A program made the translations under genes and the position numbers. The notes below the pieces were generated by a model. It was not told the origin of the DNA and did no database searches. It saw only the letters and a program-made list of their open reading frames with translations. From Nocardioides halotolerans DSM 19273 (lineage in GTDB: Bacteria > Actinomycetota > Actinomycetes > Propionibacteriales > Nocardioidaceae): 64,000 nt of DNA. The stretch is from contig NZ_AUGT01000028.1 of the NCBI RefSeq assembly GCF_000422805.1, forward strand, positions 1-64,000, read 5' to 3'. Each line of letters starts with the position of its first letter. The first letter of the stretch is position 1. Of this stretch, positions 53,212 through 62,662 are shown piece after piece.

Positions 53212-54210
53212 ATGACCATGCAACGGTCGATCAGACGATCTCTCGCCGCGGTGCTCTCCGTCGGCACCCTCCTCCTCGCCACGGCGTGCGCCGATGACGA
53301 CCTCAGCTCCGGGGGGGCCAAGGACGACGACGCCACCACGTCCCCGTCCGCGCAGACCTCCGAGACCGGTGGCGACACCGCCGCCGGCGGCCCGCTCACG
53401 CTGGCCGGGCAGAGCTTCCCCGAGGCGGCGCTGGTCGCCTCGATGTACGAACAGCTCCTGGAAAGCGCCGGCTACGACGTGACGACCAAGCTCGTCGACT
53501 CGCGCGACGGCTACATGGCCGACTTCCCGGGCGGCGTCGACGTCGTGCCGGAGTACGTCGGCGGCATCGTCAACTTCCTCAACAGCCAGAAGAACGGCGA
53601 GAACGCCTCGCCGTTCGAGGCGGGCGACGGCGACGAGCTCGCCGAGGCGGGCAAGGCCCTGCTCGACGAGGCCGGCATCACCCTGCTCGACCAGTCGGCC
53701 GCGACCGACACCAACGCGTTCATGGTCACGCAGGACTACTCCGACTCCAACGGCGTCACCAAGCTCTCCGACCTCGAGGGCGTGAGCGTCAAGCTCGCCG
53801 CCGCCCCCGACTGCGAGGGCCGGCTCGACTGCGAGGGCGGCCTGTCCGACCAGTACGGCATCGACATCACCGAGGTACTGCCGCTCGGCTACGCCAGCGA
53901 CCAGACCTACCAGTCGGTGCTGAGCGGCGAGTCCGAGCTCGGCGAGACCAGCACGACCGACGGCACGCTGGAGTCCCAGGGCCTCGTGGTCCTCGAGGAC
54001 GACAAGCACATCCAGCCGGCCCAGAACCTCGTGCCGGCCGTCTCCACCGAGTTCCTCACGGCCCACCCCGACATCGCCGACGTCCTGGGCCCGCTGATGG
54101 CCGCGCTCACGACGGAGAACCTCACCGAGCTCAACGGCCGGGTCGCCGTCGACCGCGAGAAGCCCGAGGACGTCGCCGCCGACTTCCTCAGCGAGAACGG
54201 GCTGCTCTAG
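53212..54210 (+). CDS. Glycine betaine/choline-binding lipoprotein
   Basis: 332 aa substrate-binding protein (OpuAC/ProX-type). Lipoprotein signal with lipobox LATAC (Cys26). Mature part contains LAGQSFPEAALVASMYEQLL, DSRDGYMADFPGGVDVVPEYVGG, the AAPDCEGRL / DCEGGLSDQYG region and VVLEDDKHIQPAQNLVPAV, all typical of quaternary-amine-binding proteins, though the ligand-cage aromatics cannot be confirmed by eye. Shine-Dalgarno AGAAGGA at 53201-53207; ATG 53218 is an alternative start. Followed by a family-1 palindromic element. Confidence 0.88.
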   Translation: MTMQRSIRRSLAAVLSVGTLLLATACADDDLSSGGAKDDDATTSPSAQTSETGGDTAAGGPLTLAGQSFPEAALVASMYEQLLESAGYDVTTKLVDSRDGYMADFPGGVDVVPEYVGGIVNFLNSQKNGENASPFEAGDGDELAEAGKALLDEAGITLLDQSAATDTNAFMVTQDYSDSNGVTKLSDLEGVSVKLAAAPDCEGRLDCEGGLSDQYGIDITEVLPLGYASDQTYQSVLSGESELGETSTTDGTLESQGLVVLEDDKHIQPAQNLVPAVSTEFLTAHPDIADVLGPLMAALTTENLTELNGRVAVDREKPEDVAADFLSENGLL

Positions 54211-54226
54211 TCACGTCTCACGGGCG

Positions 54227-54363
54227 GGCCAGTTTCACCGGGTACCCGGTGAAACTGGCCCTTCCCGTAAGGAACTCCAGCCGGTCAGGTGCAGTTTCAC
54301 CGGGTACCCGGTGAAACTGCCGCTTCCCATACGAAACTGCCGCTTCCCGGACAAAACTGCCGC
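54227..54363 (+). repeat. Palindromic element family 1, copy 3
   Basis: Palindromes of 34 bp (54227-54260) and 30 bp (54291-54320), half-site GTTTCACCGGGT, flank the core CTTCCCGTAAGGAACTCCAG (54261-54280), which continues CCGGTCAGG. A 20-bp tandem, GAAACTGCCGCTTCCCATAC (54313-54332, 54333-54352, then a partial copy), extends it towards the convergent glycosyltransferase gene. Confidence 0.97.
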
Positions 54364-54368
54364 GCACG

Positions 54369-55496
54369 TCAGCGCTCATGCTCCCGCAACGCCAGCGCCT
54401 CGGGAGCCACCGTCGCCAAGTCGATGACCGGTACGTCGATCCGCCGCCCGGCCGGGGTCTCGACCCGGTCGACCGGGCGGCCGAGCTCGCGCGCGTAGGT
54501 CACCACCGCGGCAGCGTCGTCACGGCGGTCCTGCTCGACCAGCCAGCCGACCAGCCGGTCGACCGGCAGCAGGCCGCTGTGGGTGAGCGAGCGGGAGCCC
54601 CAGATCGACAGGACACCCTCGCGCAGCAGGTCCCACCACTCGTCGTCGCAGCCTGGGATCTCCGCGAAGTAGCGGTGCAGGTCGCCGGCCAGCACCCGGT
54701 CGCGCATCACCGCCGTGACCTTCGGCGCGCCGTACTCCTCGACCGAGCGCAGCGAGTCGAGCTTCGTCGACCAGCGGTCGGCCAGGTCGCGCAGCGAGGA
54801 GCGCTGCTGGGTGATCGACGTGCCGTCGGTGCGGATGCGCCAGTGGTAGACGACCTCCGGGACGATCCCGAACCTCCGCGCCCGCAGGTAGGCCAGCGTC
54901 GTCGCGGGCTGGTCCTCGTAGCGCACGCCCTCGGGCCACGCCAGCCCGGTCGCACGCCAGAAGTCGGTGCGCCAGAGCTTGTTCCAGGCGAAGACGTCGC
55001 CGAGGATCTCCGGCAGGTCGTCGACCACCACGTCGGTCCGCTGCCGGTGCAGGCGCCTCATCCACGGCGGCTCGACCAGCGCCTCGCCCTCCGGCCCGAC
55101 CTCCCACCGCGCCACGGAGCCGGTCACGAAGTCCGCGCCCGTGCGGGTCAGCTGGCGCAGCAGCGTGGCGTAGGCGCCGGGCGGCACCACGTCGTCGGAG
55201 TCCGCGAACGCGAGCAGGTCGCCACCGACGTGCCGCAGCCCCTCGTTGCGGGCGGCGCCGAGTCCGCGGTTCTCGGTGTGCACCACCCGCACCCGCGGGT
55301 CCCGCGCGGCGTAGCCCTCCGCGATCTCACCGGAGTCGTCGGGCGACCCGTCGTCGACGACGACGACCTCGAGCGCGGTGCGCCCGAGGGTGCCGGCCTG
55401 CGCGAGCACCGAGTCGAGGCAGGCCGGGAGGTACGCCGCGACGTCGTACGCCGGCACGACCACGCTCAGCAGCGACGGTCGGCCCCTCGCGAACAT
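54369..55496 (-). CDS. Glycosyltransferase, family 2
   Basis: 375 aa GT-A-fold enzyme. N-terminal LSVVVPAYDVAAYLPACLDSVL, the nucleotide Asp in VVVDDGSPDDSGE, NRGLGAARNEGLRHVGGDLLAFADSDDVVPPGA with the DxD-like metal motif, followed by a C-terminal domain with VVYHWRIRTDGTSITQQR. Similar enzymes build teichoic-acid or capsule-type polymers. The ATG at 55496 is chosen; longer in-frame sequence is the family-3 palindromic element. TAGCGT lies 7 nt upstream. Confidence 0.9.
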   Translation of the reverse strand: MFARGRPSLLSVVVPAYDVAAYLPACLDSVLAQAGTLGRTALEVVVVDDGSPDDSGEIAEGYAARDPRVRVVHTENRGLGAARNEGLRHVGGDLLAFADSDDVVPPGAYATLLRQLTRTGADFVTGSVARWEVGPEGEALVEPPWMRRLHRQRTDVVVDDLPEILGDVFAWNKLWRTDFWRATGLAWPEGVRYEDQPATTLAYLRARRFGIVPEVVYHWRIRTDGTSITQQRSSLRDLADRWSTKLDSLRSVEEYGAPKVTAVMRDRVLAGDLHRYFAEIPGCDDEWWDLLREGVLSIWGSRSLTHSGLLPVDRLVGWLVEQDRRDDAAAVVTYARELGRPVDRVETPAGRRIDVPVIDLATVAPEALALREHER

Positions 55497-55503
55497 GGAC
55501 GCC

Positions 55504-55509
55504 ACGCTA
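55504..55509 (-). promoter_or_regulatory. -10 element, glycosyltransferase gene
   Basis: Minus-strand TAGCGT, 7 nt before ATG 55496. Confidence 0.45.
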
Positions 55510-55514
55510 GTCCG

Positions 55515-55581
55515 GGGGTAGTCCGTGACGCTGGGGCCCCAGTTCATCCACAACCGGGGCCCCAACGTCACGGACTACCCC
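55515..55581 (+). repeat. Palindromic element family 3, copy 2
   Basis: 26-bp arms (GGGGTAGTCCGTGACGCTGG then GGCCCC; 55515-55540 and 55556-55581) with one mismatch and a 15-nt loop whose reverse complement, GGTTGTGGATGAACT, shares GTGGAYGAAC with copy 1. Located between divergent genes, so it is not a simple terminator here. Confidence 0.93.
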
Positions 55582-55624
55582 CCCGACCGGGCGGAGCGAT
55601 CCCGCCATCGGCGCCCGTGACGGA

Positions 55625-55630
55625 TAGGCT
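55625..55630 (+). promoter_or_regulatory. -10-like element, sulfotransferase gene
   Basis: TAGGCT is 8 nt before GTG 55639. Confidence 0.4.
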
Positions 55631-55638
55631 TGCGCGCC

Positions 55639-56718
55639 GTGACCGAGCTCAGCCTGACCGACGCGTCGACGTACCCGCGCAAGGTCCTGTTCGTCGCCGG
55701 GGCGGGGCGCAGCGGCACCTCCACGATGGCCGGGCTGATGCGCATCATGGGCCTGCACGTGCCGCAGCCCGAGGTCGTCGCCGACGAGACGAACCCCAAG
55801 GGCTTCGGCGAGCCGCGCTGGGTGGTCGACCACCACGACCGGCTGCTCAAGGAGGCGCTGGTCCAGGTCAGCGACTCCCGGCCCGAGGCGTGGTTCGAGA
55901 CCGGCCGGGTCGCCACCCGCGAGCACGAGCGGATCGCGACCGCAGAGTGGCTCGAGAGCCACTTCCGGGTCAGCACCGAGCTGGTGGTGAAGGACCCGCG
56001 GCTGGGGTGGTTCCTCGGCCTGTGGCGGGTCGCCGCGGTCCGCACCGGCGCGACGCCTGTCTTCGCGACGATGCTCCGGCCGCCGAGCGAGGTGGTCGGC
56101 AGCAAGCAGACCTACTACGCCAACCGGCTCGGCTCGGCCCACCTGGCCGCCAGCTGGCTGAACATGATGCTGCACACCGAGCGCGGCACCCGCGAGTCGG
56201 TCGCCGACGGCGGCCGCGTCTTCGTCCGCTACGGCGACCTGCTCGACGACTGGGTGAAGGCCTCCATGCACGTGGCCGAGACGCTGCAGCTCCAGCACGT
56301 GCTGCACGCCGACAGCGAGCAGATCCGCGAGGGCCACCGGTTCGTCGACCCCGGGCTGCGCCGGATGAGCCAGACCCTCGAGGACCTCAACCTCCCGAAG
56401 CAGCTCCACGAGCTCACCGCCGCCACGTGGGAGGAGCTCAACAAGCTCGCCGACCCGGGAGGTGACACCCCCGCCGTGCACGAGGCGCTCGACCAGCTCC
56501 GCGAGGCGTACGTCGACCTCTACGAGGAGTCCGCGGCCATCTCGCGCTCCTCGGTGGTGGCGGCCGAGCAGCGGCTCAAGCGCCAGCGCGGGGCCGGTGC
56601 CGCGGTCGAGCCGCGCGGTGCCGACCTCATCCCCCACGGCGTGCGGGCCGCGATCCCGCCGTCGGTGCGCCGCGGGCTGCGCCGGATGGCCGGCCGCGAG
56701 CGGCCCGCCGGTGAGTGA
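55639..56718 (+). CDS. Sulfotransferase-family protein
   Basis: 359 aa. P-loop FVAGAGRSGTSTMAGLM and 3'-phosphate motif MLRPPSEVVGSKQTYY; shares GLHVPQPEVVADETNPKGFGEPRWV with cassette gene 2 at 41293, so the two are paralogues 14 kb apart. The C-terminal half is helical and ends in a basic GLRRMAGRERP tail. GTG 55639 is used. Coupled to the next glycosyltransferase by a GTGA overlap, which suggests that the transferred sugar may be sulfated. Confidence 0.85.
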   Translation: MTELSLTDASTYPRKVLFVAGAGRSGTSTMAGLMRIMGLHVPQPEVVADETNPKGFGEPRWVVDHHDRLLKEALVQVSDSRPEAWFETGRVATREHERIATAEWLESHFRVSTELVVKDPRLGWFLGLWRVAAVRTGATPVFATMLRPPSEVVGSKQTYYANRLGSAHLAASWLNMMLHTERGTRESVADGGRVFVRYGDLLDDWVKASMHVAETLQLQHVLHADSEQIREGHRFVDPGLRRMSQTLEDLNLPKQLHELTAATWEELNKLADPGGDTPAVHEALDQLREAYVDLYEESAAISRSSVVAAEQRLKRQRGAGAAVEPRGADLIPHGVRAAIPPSVRRGLRRMAGRERPAGE

Positions 56719-57695
56719 CCGTGGTTGACGCAGTGAGCGCGACCGGCATCCAGAACCTCGAGGGGCACGCCGAGTTCGACATCGCCTGGCCGTGGACCAG
56801 GCCGGGCGGCCTCCGGCCCGGAGCGACCGCGGTGCTCCGCGTCAAGGACGAGGCCCGCAGCATGCCGTGGGTGCTGCCGCCGCTGCTGCGCGCCTGCGAC
56901 CACGTGCTGGTCGTCGACAACGGCTCGACCGACGGCACGCCCGAGGTGACCGCCGAGACCGCCGCCGCAGCCGGGCTCGCCGACAAGCTGAGCCAGGCGA
57001 CGTACCCCTTCAGCGTCGCGCGCGCGGGTGCCGAGCACCTCGCCCAGCCGGAGCATTCGGTGCACTCGCTGGCCTACTTCTACAACTGGTGCTTCGCCCA
57101 GGTGCAGACCCGCTACTCCTGGAAGTGGGACGGCGACATGGTCCTCACCACCGAGGGCGAGGTCTCGATCGGCGACCTGGGCTGGCAGGTCGGCGACGTG
57201 CAGTCGATCATCCGGGTGCCTCGCCACGGGCTCTACCTCGAGAGCGACTCCAAGGGCTACCTCGACCTCGGCCTGCGCAACGCCGAGGAGTGGGGCTTCC
57301 CCATCGGGCCCGACTTCGTGTTCACCAAGGCCTACGAGTGGGAGATCCGCACGACGCCCGACCCGGTGCGCTCGATCGGCCTCCCGCACGGGCTCTGCGT
57401 GGAGCTGAAGTACCTCGACGGCGACGAGTTCGCGCACTGGACCGACCCCGCGTCGTTCGCCACGAGCTACCGCAACAAGCGCAAGCGCCGCGAGTGGACG
57501 GTCTACAACGCGCTGCTCGAGGGCACGGTGCTCCCCGGCGTGCACGAGATAACCGCCCCGGCCGGCGTGCACATCGTCGACCACGTCACCCAGGAGTGGC
57601 TGCCGCGCGCGCCGCGCCCGCTCGAGGTCGGGCTCCCCGAGCTCGCGCCGCTTTCGCCGGCCCAGCAGGCGCTGGCCCGCGAGTCGCAGCCGTAG
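56715..57695 (+). CDS. Glycosyltransferase, family 2-like
   Basis: 326 aa. N-terminal GATAVLRVKDEARSMPWVLP, the nucleotide-binding VLVVDNGSTDGTPEV, and the metal motif WKWDGDMVLT (DxD). The C-terminal part (VRSIGLPHGLCVELKYLDGDEF) is not typical of polysaccharide GT2 enzymes. Start GTG 56715 overlaps the sulfotransferase stop; GTG 56721 is an alternative. The 184-bp gap after it (57696-57879) has the direct repeat CAGCGGTGTC (57730 and 57758) but no ORF. Confidence 0.82.
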   Translation: MTVVDAVSATGIQNLEGHAEFDIAWPWTRPGGLRPGATAVLRVKDEARSMPWVLPPLLRACDHVLVVDNGSTDGTPEVTAETAAAAGLADKLSQATYPFSVARAGAEHLAQPEHSVHSLAYFYNWCFAQVQTRYSWKWDGDMVLTTEGEVSIGDLGWQVGDVQSIIRVPRHGLYLESDSKGYLDLGLRNAEEWGFPIGPDFVFTKAYEWEIRTTPDPVRSIGLPHGLCVELKYLDGDEFAHWTDPASFATSYRNKRKRREWTVYNALLEGTVLPGVHEITAPAGVHIVDHVTQEWLPRAPRPLEVGLPELAPLSPAQQALARESQP

Positions 57696-57879
57696 CCACG
57701 CACACCTGGCAGGCTCGCCGTAAACCCATCAGCGGTGTCGCCCTCGTCACGTCCGCAGCGGTGTCAGCGAGGGAAACTTCGCCGTACCGTTGTCGTTGAA
57801 CTCAGAAGAAGTAGTCCGGTACCCGCCCCGGCCTCTGCTCGCAGAGGTGGTCGGAGGGATTGGAACGAAAGAGGTTCGC

Positions 57880-58776
57880 ATGACGCGCATGCGCGTGGGT
57901 GTCGTCGGCGCCGGCCGGGTGGGTGCCGTGCTCGGCGCCGCGCTCCGGGCCGCCGGCCACGACGTGGTCGCCGCCGCGGGCGAGTCCGACGCGTCGCGCC
58001 GCCGGATCGACGAGCTGCTGCCGGGCGTCCCACGCCGCAAGCCCACCGACGTGGCGCGCGCCGCCGACCTGCTGCTGCTCGCCGTGCCCGACGACATGCT
58101 CGCGAACGTCGTCACCATGCTCGCCGACAGCGGGGCGCTCCACGCCGGCCAGCACGTCGTGCACACCTCCGGCCGGCACGGCCTGGCCGTGCTCGAGCCG
58201 GCCCGCCTGGTCGGTGCCCGGGTGGCGGCCATGCACCCGGCGATGACCTTCACCGGCACCTCCGTCGATCTCGACCGCCTGGCCGGCACCGTCTTCGGCC
58301 TCACCGCCGGGCAGCAGGAGCGGGCCGTCGTCGAGTCGCTGGTCGCCGACCTCGGCGGCACCCCGATGTGGGTGCCCGAGGAGATGCGCACGCTCTACCA
58401 CGCCGGGCTCGCCCACGGCGCCAACCACCTCGTCACGCTGGTCACCGAGGCGATGGAGATCCTCTCCGCCGCCGGTGCGGCCGACCCTGCGGGCACGCTG
58501 CGCCCGCTGCTCACCGCCGCCCTCGACAACGCCCTCGAGCACGGCGATGCCGCGCTGACCGGGCCGATCGTCCGCGGCGACCTCGGCACCGTCCGCGCCC
58601 ACCTCGAGGACATCACGGCCAACGCCCCGCAGACGCTGGCGGCGTACGTCGCCCTAGCGCGCGACACCCTCGACCGGGCCGTGACCGACGGCCGGGTGGT
58701 GCCGATCCGGGCGGCCCGCATCCGCGACCTGCTCGACGCCGCCGTGGCAGGCCGCCCGCTCCGACAGGTCCGATGA
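57880..58776 (+). CDS. Rossmann-fold DUF2520 protein next to panC
   Basis: 298 aa. NAD(P)-binding start [23 protein letters not shown], then a ketopantoate-reductase/6-phosphogluconate-dehydrogenase-like layout with [14 protein letters not shown] and [22 protein letters not shown]-terminal DUF2520 helical domain ([14 protein letters not shown]). Members sit beside panC in many bacteria (for example Rv3603c in M. tuberculosis). Possible non-orthologous ketopantoate reductase, unproven. ATG 57880 has AAAGAGG 5 nt upstream. Stop overlaps panC start. Confidence 0.85.
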   Translation: MTRMRVGVVGAGRVGAVLGAALRAAGHDVVAAAGESDASRRRIDELLPGVPRRKPTDVARAADLLLLAVPDDMLANVVTMLADSGALHAGQHVVHTSGRHGLAVLEPARLVGARVAAMHPAMTFTGTSVDLDRLAGTVFGLTAGQQERAVVESLVADLGGTPMWVPEEMRTLYHAGLAHGANHLVTLVTEAMEILSAAGAADPAGTLRPLLTAALDNALEHGDAALTGPIVRGDLGTVRAHLEDITANAPQTLAAYVALARDTLDRAVTDGRVVPIRAARIRDLLDAAVAGRPLRQVR

Positions 58777-59666
58777 CCCGACCTCCCGTCCTCGCGCACA
58801 CCCGCGCGGAGCTCGACGGCGTGCTCGCGGACGCCCGCCGCGACGGCCGACGGGTCGGGTTCGTGCCGACCATGGGCGCGCTGCACGAGGGGCACGCCAG
58901 CCTGCTCCGCGTCGCGCGCGAGCGGGCCGGCGACGGACCGGTGGTCGCCTCGGTCTTCGTCAACCCGCTGCAGTTCGGACCGACCGAGGACCTCGACCGC
59001 TACCCGCGCACCCTCGACGAGGACCTCGCGGTCTGCGAGCGCGAGGGCGTCGACGTCGTCTTCGCACCGGCGGTCGACGAGGTCTACCCCGAGTGGCCCG
59101 CGCAGCCCCAAGTGACGGTCGAGCCGGGCCCGCTCGCCACCGTGCTGGAGGGCAGGACCCGGCCGGGCCACTTCCGCGGGGTGCTCACCGTCGTCGCCAA
59201 GCTCTTCGGCCTCGTGCGTCCCGACCTCGCGGTCTTCGGCCAGAAGGACTACCAGCAGCTGGTGCTGGTCCGCCGGATGGTCGACGACCTCTGCCTGGGT
59301 GTGGAGGTGGTCGGTGCGGAGACGCAGCGCGAGCCGGACGGGCTCGCGCTGTCGAGCCGCAACCGCTACCTCGACACCGACCAGCGCCTGGAGGCGGCGG
59401 TGCTCAGCCGCGCCCTCCGCGCAGCCCAGCAGGACGCCGTCCGCGGCGTCGACGCGGCGCTCGGCGCGGCCCGCGCCGCGCTGCGCACCAGCCACGGCGT
59501 GGACCTCGACTACCTCGTCGTCACCGACCCCGAGCTCGGCGAGCTGCCCGGCGACGTGCGACCCGGCACCGAGGCGCGGATCCTCGTCGCCGCGAAGGTC
59601 GGCAGCACGCGCCTCATCGACAACCTCCCCCTCACGATCGGAACCCAGGCAGAGGTGGACCGCTGA
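58773..59666 (+). CDS. panC: Pantothenate synthetase
   Basis: 297 aa; condenses pantoate and beta-alanine with ATP. Seen: [73 protein letters not shown] and the KMSKS-like ALSSRNRYL. The ATG overlaps the DUF2520 gene's stop; panD starts at its own stop (TGATG). beta-alanine is supplied by PanD. Confidence 0.97.
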   Translation: MTRPPVLAHTRAELDGVLADARRDGRRVGFVPTMGALHEGHASLLRVARERAGDGPVVASVFVNPLQFGPTEDLDRYPRTLDEDLAVCEREGVDVVFAPAVDEVYPEWPAQPQVTVEPGPLATVLEGRTRPGHFRGVLTVVAKLFGLVRPDLAVFGQKDYQQLVLVRRMVDDLCLGVEVVGAETQREPDGLALSSRNRYLDTDQRLEAAVLSRALRAAQQDAVRGVDAALGAARAALRTSHGVDLDYLVVTDPELGELPGDVRPGTEARILVAAKVGSTRLIDNLPLTIGTQAEVDR

Positions 59667-60085
59667 TGCTCCGCACCATGATGAAGAGCAAGATCCACCG
59701 CGCCACGGTGACCCAGGCCGACCTCCACTACGTCGGGTCGGTGACCGTCGACGAGGACCTCCTCGACGCCGCCGACCTGCTGCCCGGCGAGCTCGTGCAC
59801 ATCGTCGACGTCACCAACGGAGCCCGGCTCGAGACCTACACGATCGCCGGCGAGCGCGGCAGCGGCGTGATCGGGATCAACGGCGCGGCGGCGCACCTCG
59901 TGCACCCCGGCGACCTCGTGATCCTCATCGGCTACGGGCAGATGGACACCGCCGAGGCGCGCGAGCTGGAGCCGCACGTGGTCTTCGTCGACGCCGACAA
60001 CAAGATCCTCGCCACCGGCCTCGACCCGGCGGAGGCGCCCGACGGTTCCGGACTCGTCCGCGGCGACCTCCCGGCGAACCACTAG
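59666..60085 (+). CDS. panD: Aspartate 1-decarboxylase
   Basis: 139 aa pyruvoyl enzyme making beta-alanine for PanC. Self-cleavage site Gly24-Ser25 in [11 protein letters not shown], as in E. coli numbering, which supports the ATG at 59666. Other motifs: [34 protein letters not shown]. The TAG stop forms the first half of the nadB -10 hexamer. Confidence 0.96.
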   Translation: MLRTMMKSKIHRATVTQADLHYVGSVTVDEDLLDAADLLPGELVHIVDVTNGARLETYTIAGERGSGVIGINGAAAHLVHPGDLVILIGYGQMDTAEARELEPHVVFVDADNKILATGLDPAEAPDGSGLVRGDLPANH

Positions 60086-60088
60086 ATT
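60083..60088 (+). promoter_or_regulatory. -10 element of nadB overlapping panD stop
   Basis: TAGATT is exactly 6 nt before ATG 60095; TAG is the panD stop codon. Confidence 0.6.
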
Positions 60089-60094
60089 CTCCGG

Positions 60095-61774
60095 ATGGCC
60101 ACCCCCGTGCGCCGGCTCCCGGGCCGCCTCACCGCGCCCGACCCCGGCTGGACGACGACCGCCGATGTCGTCGTCATCGGCTCCGGCATCGCCGGGCTCA
60201 CCGCCGCGCTCCGGCTCCGCGAGGCGCTGCCACCCGGTGGTGTGAAGGTCCTGGTCGTCACCAAGGACGTGCTGGCCGCCGGCTCGACGCAGTGGGCGCA
60301 GGGCGGCATCGCCGCCGCGCTCGGGCCCGGCGACACCCCGGCCCAGCACGAGGTCGACACGCTCGTCGCCGGCGCGGGGGCGTGCGACCTCGACGCCGTG
60401 CGGGTGCTCGTCGAGGAGGGGCCGGACGCCGTCCGTGAGCTGATCGCGCTCGGCACCAACTTCGACCACAGCCCCGACGGCGAGCTCAGCCTGACCCGCG
60501 AGGGCGGCCACCACCGCGACCGCATCGCCCACGCGGGCGGCGACGCCACCGGCGCGGAGATCCAGCGCGCGCTGATCGCCGCCGTCGAGCGGGCGCCCGA
60601 GATAGAGGTGATCCAGCACGCGCTCGCGGTGGACCTGCTGCTCGCCGACGACGGTGGCGTCGCCGGGGTGACGCTGCACGTGATCGGCGAGGGCGTCCGC
60701 GACGGCGTGGGCGCCGTGCGCTGCCGCGCGGTCGTGCTGGCCTCGGGCGGCCTCGGGCAGGTCTTCTCCCAGACCACCAACCCCGCCGTCTCCACCGGTG
60801 ACGGGATGGCGCTCGCGCTCCGCGCGGGCGCGACGCTGCGCGACCTCGAGTTCGTGCAGTTCCACCCGACGGTGATGTACCTCGGTCCCGACTCCCGCGG
60901 CCAGCAGCCGCTCATCTCCGAGGCGGTCCGGGGCGAGGGCGCGTTCCTCGTCGACGGTCTGCCGGAGGAGGGCGGCCACCGCTTCATGCAGGGCGTGCAC
61001 GAGCTCGCCGACCTCGCCCCTCGCGACGTCGTCGCCAAGGCGATCATGCGCCGGATGATCGAGACCGGCCAGCCGCACATGTGGCTCGACGCGCGGCACC
61101 TCGGGGCCGACTTCTGGGAGCGGCGGTTCCCCACGATCCTCGCGACGGCCCGGTCGCACGGCGTCGACCCCGTCACCGACCTGATCCCGGTCGCGCCGGC
61201 GTGCCACTACGCCAGCGGCGGCGTACGCACCGACCTGTGGGGCCGCTCCGACGTGCCCGGGCTCTACGCCACCGGCGAGGCGGCGTGCTCCGGTGTCCAC
61301 GGCGCCAACCGGCTCGCCTCCAACTCCCTGCTGGAGGGGCTGGTCTTCTCGCGCCGCATCGCGCAGGTGCTGCCCGGCGAGCTTCGCGAGTGGGCCGAGC
61401 CGGCGACCGACCGGCGTACGGCGGGCCTGGTCCCCGGCCGGCTGCGCCGCGACCTGCAGGAGACCATGACCGCCGAGGTCGGCGTGCTGCGCAGCGCGAC
61501 CGGGCTGGCCGGTGCCACCGCGGTGCTCGACAAGCTGGCCGGCGTCGCGGCCGAGGTCGTCGACGTCGAGTCGTGGGAGACCACCAACCTGCTCACCATC
61601 AGCACCGCCCTGGCCGACGCGGCCGCCCTGCGCGAGGAGACCCGCGGGTCGCACTGGCGCGAGGACTTCCCCGAGCGCGACGACGAGCGGTTCGCCGGTC
61701 ACTTCGACGTCGTGATGAGCGACGGCGAGACCGAGCTGGTCTTCGTGCCGAGCCCGGCGACGGACACGCTGTGA
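60095..61774 (+). CDS. nadB: L-aspartate oxidase
   Basis: 559 aa FAD enzyme making iminoaspartate for NAD synthesis. Seen: DVVVIGSGIAGLTAALRL (FAD), the catalytic region GSTQWAQGGIAAAL, EGGHHRDRIAHAGGDATG, LEFVQFHPTVMY and the C-terminal fumarate-reductase-like helices. nadA (quinolinate synthase) is not in the window, though nadC follows. Leaderless ATG after TAGATT-N6. Overlaps nadC by GTGA. Confidence 0.96.
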   Translation: MATPVRRLPGRLTAPDPGWTTTADVVVIGSGIAGLTAALRLREALPPGGVKVLVVTKDVLAAGSTQWAQGGIAAALGPGDTPAQHEVDTLVAGAGACDLDAVRVLVEEGPDAVRELIALGTNFDHSPDGELSLTREGGHHRDRIAHAGGDATGAEIQRALIAAVERAPEIEVIQHALAVDLLLADDGGVAGVTLHVIGEGVRDGVGAVRCRAVVLASGGLGQVFSQTTNPAVSTGDGMALALRAGATLRDLEFVQFHPTVMYLGPDSRGQQPLISEAVRGEGAFLVDGLPEEGGHRFMQGVHELADLAPRDVVAKAIMRRMIETGQPHMWLDARHLGADFWERRFPTILATARSHGVDPVTDLIPVAPACHYASGGVRTDLWGRSDVPGLYATGEAACSGVHGANRLASNSLLEGLVFSRRIAQVLPGELREWAEPATDRRTAGLVPGRLRRDLQETMTAEVGVLRSATGLAGATAVLDKLAGVAAEVVDVESWETTNLLTISTALADAAALREETRGSHWREDFPERDDERFAGHFDVVMSDGETELVFVPSPATDTL

Positions 61775-62649
61775 GCGCGGCCGCCCTCCACGACGAGCTC
61801 GCCGCGGCCGGCCTCGACCCGGTCGAGGTGCAGGCGGCCATCGACCGCGCGCTGGCCGAGGACGTGCCCGGCGAGGACGTCACGAGCGTCGCCACGATCG
61901 CGGCCGACGCGCGCGGCGAGGGGGTCTTCGCGGCCCGCGAGCCCGGCACCGTCGCGGGGCTCGGCATCGCGGCGCTCGTCTTCGAGACCGTGCTGGGCGA
62001 CGACGTCGAGGTCAGTGACCGGGTGCCCGACGGCACGCGCGTGGCGGCCGGCGACGTCGTGATGCGCGTGGCCGGACCGACCCGGGGCCTGCTCACCGCG
62101 GAGCGCACCGCCCTCAACTTCGCCTGCCACCTCTCCGGCGTCGCCACCGCCACCGCCGCGTGGGTCGACGCCCTCGAGGGCACGAGCGCGCGGGTCCTCG
62201 ACACCCGCAAGACGCTGCCCGGCTGGCGCGCGCTCCAGAAGTACGCCGTGCGCTGCGGTGGCGGCCTCAACCACCGGATGAGCCTCTCCGACCGCGCGAT
62301 GGTGAAGGACAACCACGTGGTCGCCGCGGGCGGCGTGGTGCCGGCGTACGACGCCGTCCGGCGCACCTACCCCGACCTGCGCGTCGAGGTCGAGGTCACC
62401 GACCTCGACCAGCTGCGCGAGCTCCTCGACGCCGGGTGCGAGGAGATCCTGCTCGACAACATGTCCGACGAGCTGATGGCGGAGGCCGTCCGCGTCACGG
62501 CCGGCCGGGCGCGGCTCGAGGCCTCGGGCGGTCTCACCGTCGACCGAGCCCGCCAGGTGGCCGCGACCGGCGTCGACTTCATCTCGGTCGGGGCGCTCAC
62601 GCACTCCGTGCGGGTCTTCGACATCGGTCTCGACCTCACCGAGGGCTGA
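61771..62649 (+). CDS. nadC: Nicotinate-nucleotide pyrophosphorylase
   Basis: 292 aa quinolinate phosphoribosyltransferase. Seen: LAEDVPGEDVTSVAT, TAERTALNFACHLSGVAT, DTRKTLPGWRALQKYAVRCGGG and NHRMSLSDRAMVKDNH, plus EVEVTDLDQL and EASGGLTVDRARQVAATGVDFISVG. Second NAD-synthesis gene of the operon, followed by coaX. Confidence 0.97.
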   Translation: MSAAALHDELAAAGLDPVEVQAAIDRALAEDVPGEDVTSVATIAADARGEGVFAAREPGTVAGLGIAALVFETVLGDDVEVSDRVPDGTRVAAGDVVMRVAGPTRGLLTAERTALNFACHLSGVATATAAWVDALEGTSARVLDTRKTLPGWRALQKYAVRCGGGLNHRMSLSDRAMVKDNHVVAAGGVVPAYDAVRRTYPDLRVEVEVTDLDQLRELLDAGCEEILLDNMSDELMAEAVRVTAGRARLEASGGLTVDRARQVAATGVDFISVGALTHSVRVFDIGLDLTEG

Positions 62650-62662
62650 GGGCGGAGCTCCC

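Noticed and set aside
55497..55571. 25-residue extension of the glycosyltransferase at 54369-55496
   Set aside because: It would read through the family-3 palindromic element; the internal ATG fits the GT2 N-terminus and a -10 hexamer.
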